Assembly: GCA_019894735.1 (NCBI GenBank) | Contig: JAGXOB010000040.1 | Coordinates: forward strand, 5,838-14,957 | Direction of reading: 5' to 3' | Length of the DNA: 9,120 nucleotides | DNA from: Promethearchaeota archaeon | GTDB taxonomy: Archaea > Asgardarchaeota > Lokiarchaeia > Sigynarchaeales > SOKP01 | Part shown: piece by piece, positions 6,999 to 9,120 of the stretch | Layout of the letters: the number at the start of each line of letters is the position of its first letter | Numbering within the stretch: the first letter of the stretch is position 1 | Notes under the pieces: model-generated | What the model was told of the DNA's origin: nothing | The model's database searches: none | The model's input: only the letters and a program-made list of their open reading frames with translations | Made by a program: the position numbers and the translations under genes

Positions 6999-7508
6999 TC
7001 ATTTTTTACCAGTACTACCGAATCCTCCTAAACCTCGCTCTGATTCAGGTAATTCATCAGTTTCTACAAATTCATATTCAAGGACTTTGCCTAGAATTAT
7101 TTGACATATCCTTTCTCCTTTTCTTAAAATTACATCTGTATTTGAAAGGTTTACAACGATCGCCATCCATTCGTTTCTATACCCGGTATCAATTGTTCCA
7201 GGAGAATTTACAATAGATAATCCCTCCCACAAACCTAAGCCGCTACGAGGAACAACCTTAAAGTAATATCCTTCCGGGATTGCGGTTGCAAAACCTAATG
7301 GACAACCAATTCGTTCTAAAGGTTTAAGCGTATAGGAGTCAGCATTAATTTCTATTAATTCTTTTCTACCTTCTTCCTTGATAATTTTCTTAAAACCCAT
7401 TATATGGGCATCAGCACCAGCATCTCCTTTCTTTGACGGTTTAGGGACTATAACTTCCTTGTTAATTTTTTTGAAAGGTATCGTCAATTTCTCTGTATCC
7501 TTTTTCAT
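6999..7508 (-). CDS. dut: dUTP diphosphatase (trimeric dUTPase)
   Basis: The enzyme hydrolyses dUTP to dUMP and pyrophosphate, keeping uracil out of DNA and supplying dUMP for thymidylate. All five motifs of the homotrimeric family are present: motif 1 DAGADAH (29-35), motif 2 PRSGL (87-91), motif 3 GTIDTGYRNEW (104-114) with the catalytic D107 and the uracil-stacking Y110, motif 4 GERICQIIL (131-139), and the C-terminal arm motif 5 RGLGGFGSTG (158-167). The protein is 169 residues, slightly long because the segment between motif 1 and LKP (36-63) carries roughly 15 extra, charged residues. Motif 1 ends A-H where D-L is commoner, but the key D33 is kept. A fused dCTP deaminase activity is unlikely given the dUTPase-type motif 3. 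The gene is divergent from the GNAT-like gene. Confidence 0.95.
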   Translation of the reverse strand: MKKDTEKLTIPFKKINKEVIVPKPSKKGDAGADAHIMGFKKIIKEEGRKELIEINADSYTLKPLERIGCPLGFATAIPEGYYFKVVPRSGLGLWEGLSIVNSPGTIDTGYRNEWMAIVVNLSNTDVILRKGERICQIILGKVLEYEFVETDELPESERGLGGFGSTGKK

Positions 7509-7530
7509 CTTAATACTTCTTATATTTCAG

Positions 7531-7542
7531 AATATAAAAAAG
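7531..7542 (-). promoter_or_regulatory. Candidate TATA box for dut
   Basis: The minus strand reads CTTTTTTATATT, centred about 28 nt before the dut ATG at 7508. The spacing predicts a leaderless mRNA, and no GTGA motif lies in front of the ATG. It sits in the 150-bp region shared with the divergent GNAT-like gene. Confidence 0.5.
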
Positions 7543-7620
7543 AGTTTTTATTAAAGAATAATTAAAACTGATAAGAAAAAATATTATAAAACCATTAATC
7601 ATTAACAGAATTATCATCTT

Positions 7621-7630
7621 AAGATATAAC
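7621..7630 (+). promoter_or_regulatory. Candidate TATA box for the GNAT-TPR unit
   Basis: AAGATATAAC is centred about 34 nt upstream of the ATG at 7659. An alternative lies at 7579-7592 (AAAATATTATAAAA), which would give a longer leader that fully includes the GTGA motif. The upstream one fits a leadered transcript better, so the choice is open. Confidence 0.35.
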
Positions 7631-7648
7631 TATTGAAATTATTATTAA

Positions 7649-7652
7649 GTGA
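7649..7652 (+). promoter_or_regulatory. GTGA ribosome-binding motif before the GNAT-like gene
   Basis: GTGA lies 6 nt before the ATG at 7659, set in an A-rich run. GTGA is part of the GGTGA(T) sequence complementary to the 3' end of archaeal 16S rRNA. The downstream TPR gene has the identical motif and spacing. Confidence 0.55.
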
Positions 7653-7658
7653 AAAAAA

Positions 7659-8114
7659 ATGATAGAGACGGATAGATATGACCCTCGATTAGATAGAGAA
7701 CAACTTAAAGAGATTTTTGAAGATTTTATTGAAAACAAATCGTATTTCATATCAACATGGAATGAATTTGAAAAGGAATTAAACAAAAGAGTTTTAGACC
7801 TTCAGTATCGAAATTCTATGATAATTGCTAAAGAAGAGGGAGTTATAGTTGGTTGGGGGACCTATAGTTTAATTAAAGATTATTTAGGTAATAATAGAGC
7901 TCTTATACACCAAGTTCTAACTAAAAGGGAAAACTCTTATAGAAAGGGAATTGAAGAACTAATAATTCGAGAATTGAAATTGTATATTAAAAGAACTCTT
8001 AATTTAGATAAGGTATTTATAATTTGCCAAGATTCAGATAGCGCTCTAAGAAACTTAGTTATGAAATTAGGTGCGAAAAAATCTAAAAACTATTGGTATG
8101 AAAACGATATCTGA
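7659..8114 (+). CDS. GNAT-fold N-acetyltransferase-like protein
   Basis: The 151 residues follow the GNAT layout: N-terminal helices (about 13-46), strands IIAKEEGVIVGWGTYSLI (55-72), the central strand ALIHQVLTK (81-89), a helix GIEELIIRELKLYIKRT (97-113), a strand KVFIICQ (118-124), then a helix DSALRNLVMKLGAKKSKNYWYE (127-148). The ending resembles the N..A..LY.KLGF stretch of acetyltransferases. The acetyl-CoA pyrophosphate loop, normally Q/RxxGxG/A, is here RENSYRKGIE (90-99), a poor match, so substrate binding may be altered or lost. No substrate can be assigned. It starts with ATG and a GTGA motif and is followed 10 bp later by the TPR gene, so the two are probably cotranscribed. Confidence 0.7.
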   Translation: MIETDRYDPRLDREQLKEIFEDFIENKSYFISTWNEFEKELNKRVLDLQYRNSMIIAKEEGVIVGWGTYSLIKDYLGNNRALIHQVLTKRENSYRKGIEELIIRELKLYIKRTLNLDKVFIICQDSDSALRNLVMKLGAKKSKNYWYENDI

Positions 8115-8118
8115 GTGA
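8115..8118 (+). promoter_or_regulatory. GTGA ribosome-binding motif that fixes the TTG start of the TPR gene
   Basis: GTGA follows directly after the GNAT-like gene's TGA stop (8112-8114) and is 6 nt before the TTG at 8125. The same motif and spacing precede the ATG of the upstream gene. This supports TTG as the real initiation codon. Confidence 0.6.
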
Positions 8119-8124
8119 AAATCA

Positions 8125-8871
8125 TTGACTGAGAAAGAGAAGCTGATTGAAAAAGCTAAAGCTCTAGTAAAAAGTGAAGAATTCGAAAAAGGAATAAAGA
8201 TTTTAGAAGAAATTTATCTGGAAAACCCTGACGCGGAAACTAAAATTAACCTTATAGATGCTTTGTTTACGTATGGTGGATACTTAAACGACGACTATGT
8301 TTTTGAGCACGAAAAATCAATTTCTTTTTTCAAACGAATAATAGAACTCGACCCAGAGAACTATCGGGCACACTATAACTTAGGAATTGCTTATTTTAAT
8401 TTAAATCGCTTAGAAGAGGCTTTAAATTCATACGAAAATGCGATTTCGATCAAACCGGATTATAAACATGGCTATTATAACATCGGATTACTCCATGAAA
8501 CAACTGAAAACTTAGAGAAAGCTGTAGAGGCTTATGAGAAAACTTTGGAAATTGATCCTAATTATGTATACGCCATACACGCACTAAAAATCGTTAGGTT
8601 GAATTTGGATAATTCCGTGCAAAGCAAAAGCAAAACTCAAGAGAATAGAAATAGGGTTGAAAAATTAAAATCCTTATTAAGTATGTCAAAGCGATTAAGG
8701 TTTGATATGATACAAAATATCCTAAATATGAGTAAAGAAACCCTTCTTGATATTTTCATTACTTGGGGAAAGAAAAATTTTTGTGAAATTGATGGAGATT
8801 ATTTAATTATAAACAAAGAATCCTTAGTTGAGTTTTTCAATTATTTAGATCAAAGTGGTATAGGATTTTAA
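8125..8871 (+). CDS. TPR-repeat protein with C-terminal winged-helix (PCI-like) domain
   Basis: This is a 248-residue soluble protein. TPR-type helical hairpins are visible at about 5-36, 42-79 (with a few extra residues around 51-61), 80-113 (HYNLGIAYFNLNRLEEALNS, ending in DY) and 114-147 (YYNIGLLHETTENLEKAVEA). The third and fourth match the canonical 34-residue TPR well, with Gly and Ala at the packing positions. A basic, polar linker (165-180) leads to a compact C-terminal unit (180-243): helices KLKSLLSMSKRLRFDMIQNI and KETLLDIFITWGKKN, then a two-strand wing CEIDGDYLIIN and a final helix. That unit resembles the winged helix closing PCI domains, found in scaffold subunits of the proteasome lid, eIF3 and the signalosome; this comparison is by eye. 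It is likely an adaptor or scaffold. TTG is the first possible start after the in-frame TGA at 8116-8118. Confidence 0.85.
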   Translation: MTEKEKLIEKAKALVKSEEFEKGIKILEEIYLENPDAETKINLIDALFTYGGYLNDDYVFEHEKSISFFKRIIELDPENYRAHYNLGIAYFNLNRLEEALNSYENAISIKPDYKHGYYNIGLLHETTENLEKAVEAYEKTLEIDPNYVYAIHALKIVRLNLDNSVQSKSKTQENRNRVEKLKSLLSMSKRLRFDMIQNILNMSKETLLDIFITWGKKNFCEIDGDYLIINKESLVEFFNYLDQSGIGF

Positions 8872-8881
8872 CTTATCAAGG

Positions 8882-8989
8882 TTATTTTTTTAAGAGTTTA
8901 TTGTTTATAACGCAACAGGCTATAATTACAACTAAAGATATAATTCCCGCTACAAAATACCCCCCGTAAGTATCTAACAACGCGTCCAT
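8882..8989 (-). CDS. Small single-pass membrane protein, 35 residues
   Basis: An ATG at 8989 opens 35 codons with a clear membrane-protein design. A short N-terminus MDALLDTYGGYF (1-12) is followed by one hydrophobic segment VAGIISLVVIIACCVI (13-28), then a polar, basic tail NNKLLKK (29-35). The lysine-rich tail should stay in the cytoplasm, leaving the N-terminus outside. Two adjacent cysteines (C25, C26) lie near the inner membrane face. A GTGA motif stands 9 nt upstream of the ATG. The GC content is higher than that of the flanking non-coding DNA because of Gly, Ala and Cys codons, which suggests selection on the protein. The size recalls accessory subunits of membrane complexes, but no family can be named. 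It is convergent with the TPR gene, 10 bp away. Confidence 0.65.
   Translation of the reverse strand: MDALLDTYGGYFVAGIISLVVIIACCVINNKLLKK
8885..8891 (+). terminator. Seven-T run, candidate terminator of the GNAT-TPR transcript
   Basis: A run of seven T residues begins 14 nt past the TPR stop on the plus strand. Oligo-T tracts suffice for archaeal termination. The same bases read on the minus strand as the last Lys codons of the 35-residue membrane protein, so the signal would be embedded in the end of that gene. Confidence 0.4.
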
Positions 8990-8998
8990 AATATTTTT

Positions 8999-9002
8999 TC
9001 AC
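8999..9002 (-). promoter_or_regulatory. GTGA ribosome-binding motif before the 35-residue membrane protein
   Basis: On the minus strand AAGTGAAAAAATATT precedes the ATG at 8989, placing GTGA 9 nt upstream. It is the same motif seen before the GNAT-like and TPR genes, slightly farther away, and it raises confidence that the small gene is translated. Confidence 0.45.
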
Positions 9003-9012
9003 TTTTTAGGCA

Positions 9013-9070
9013 TTTTAAAAATTAATTTACTATGGAAATCTAAACCATGAATGTTTTTAAAATTAATTTA
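9013..9070 (-). repeat. Near-identical AT-rich direct repeats, possible promoter elements
   Basis: TTTTAAAAATTAATTTA (9013-9029) and TTTTAAAATTAATTTA (9055-9070) differ by one A. On the minus strand both read as TATA-like strings upstream of the 35-residue gene. The nearer is centred about 32 nt before the ATG. The rest of the right end (to 9120) shows no gene: frames there close within about a dozen codons. Confidence 0.4.
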
Positions 9071-9120
9071 GAAAAATAGTTGAATTTGAAATATACAAAA
9101 CAATTAGAAAAAAAATAAGT

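Overview
The window looks like chromosomal DNA of a low-GC archaeon. Four things point there: an archaeal-type acyl-CoA synthetase (NDP-forming) alpha subunit, TATA-like boxes about 28-38 nt upstream of several starts, short GTGA ribosome-binding motifs instead of long purine Shine-Dalgarno runs, and a TPR protein ending in a PCI/winged-helix-like domain of a sort I associate with Asgard (Lokiarchaeia-like) genomes. The Asgard placement is an inference from style and gene content; no marker gene here proves it. I see no rRNA, tRNA, CRISPR array, insertion sequence or phage module.

Layout, left to right. At 1-44 lies the first codons of a minus-strand gene that runs off the edge. It is divergent from gatC (194-499, +), the small subunit of the tRNA-dependent amidotransferase. 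gatC ends 4 bp from the end of a convergent 335-residue orphan protein (504-1511, -). Next come two large minus-strand genes: a soluble histidine kinase with six PAS domains (1640-4639) and an ADP-forming acyl-CoA synthetase alpha subunit (4746-6290). A 448-bp gap (6291-6738) has no convincing gene but holds a 10-bp palindrome abutting a 9-bp-stem hairpin, and a perfect 16-bp tandem repeat. Beyond it are a 72-residue winged-helix-like protein (6739-6957, -) and dUTPase (6999-7508, -). Divergent from dUTPase is a two-gene plus-strand unit: a GNAT-like protein (7659-8114) and the TPR/winged-helix protein (8125-8871). A 35-codon single-pass membrane protein (8882-8989, -) converges on that unit.

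The genes are mostly housekeeping or sensory and do not form one pathway. GatC serves Asn-tRNA or Gln-tRNA formation, dUTPase cleans the nucleotide pool, the acyl-CoA synthetase links acyl-CoA to ATP, and the kinase senses an unknown cytoplasmic cue with no response regulator nearby. The tightest functional link is the GNAT-TPR pair, whose genes are 10 bp apart and share the same GTGA-N6-start arrangement.

The most notable points are four genes whose only sensible start is TTG, the overlooked 35-residue membrane protein, the structured 6291-6738 gap, the orphan 335-residue protein, and the TPR/winged-helix protein. I do not see convincing evidence of a new multi-gene system.
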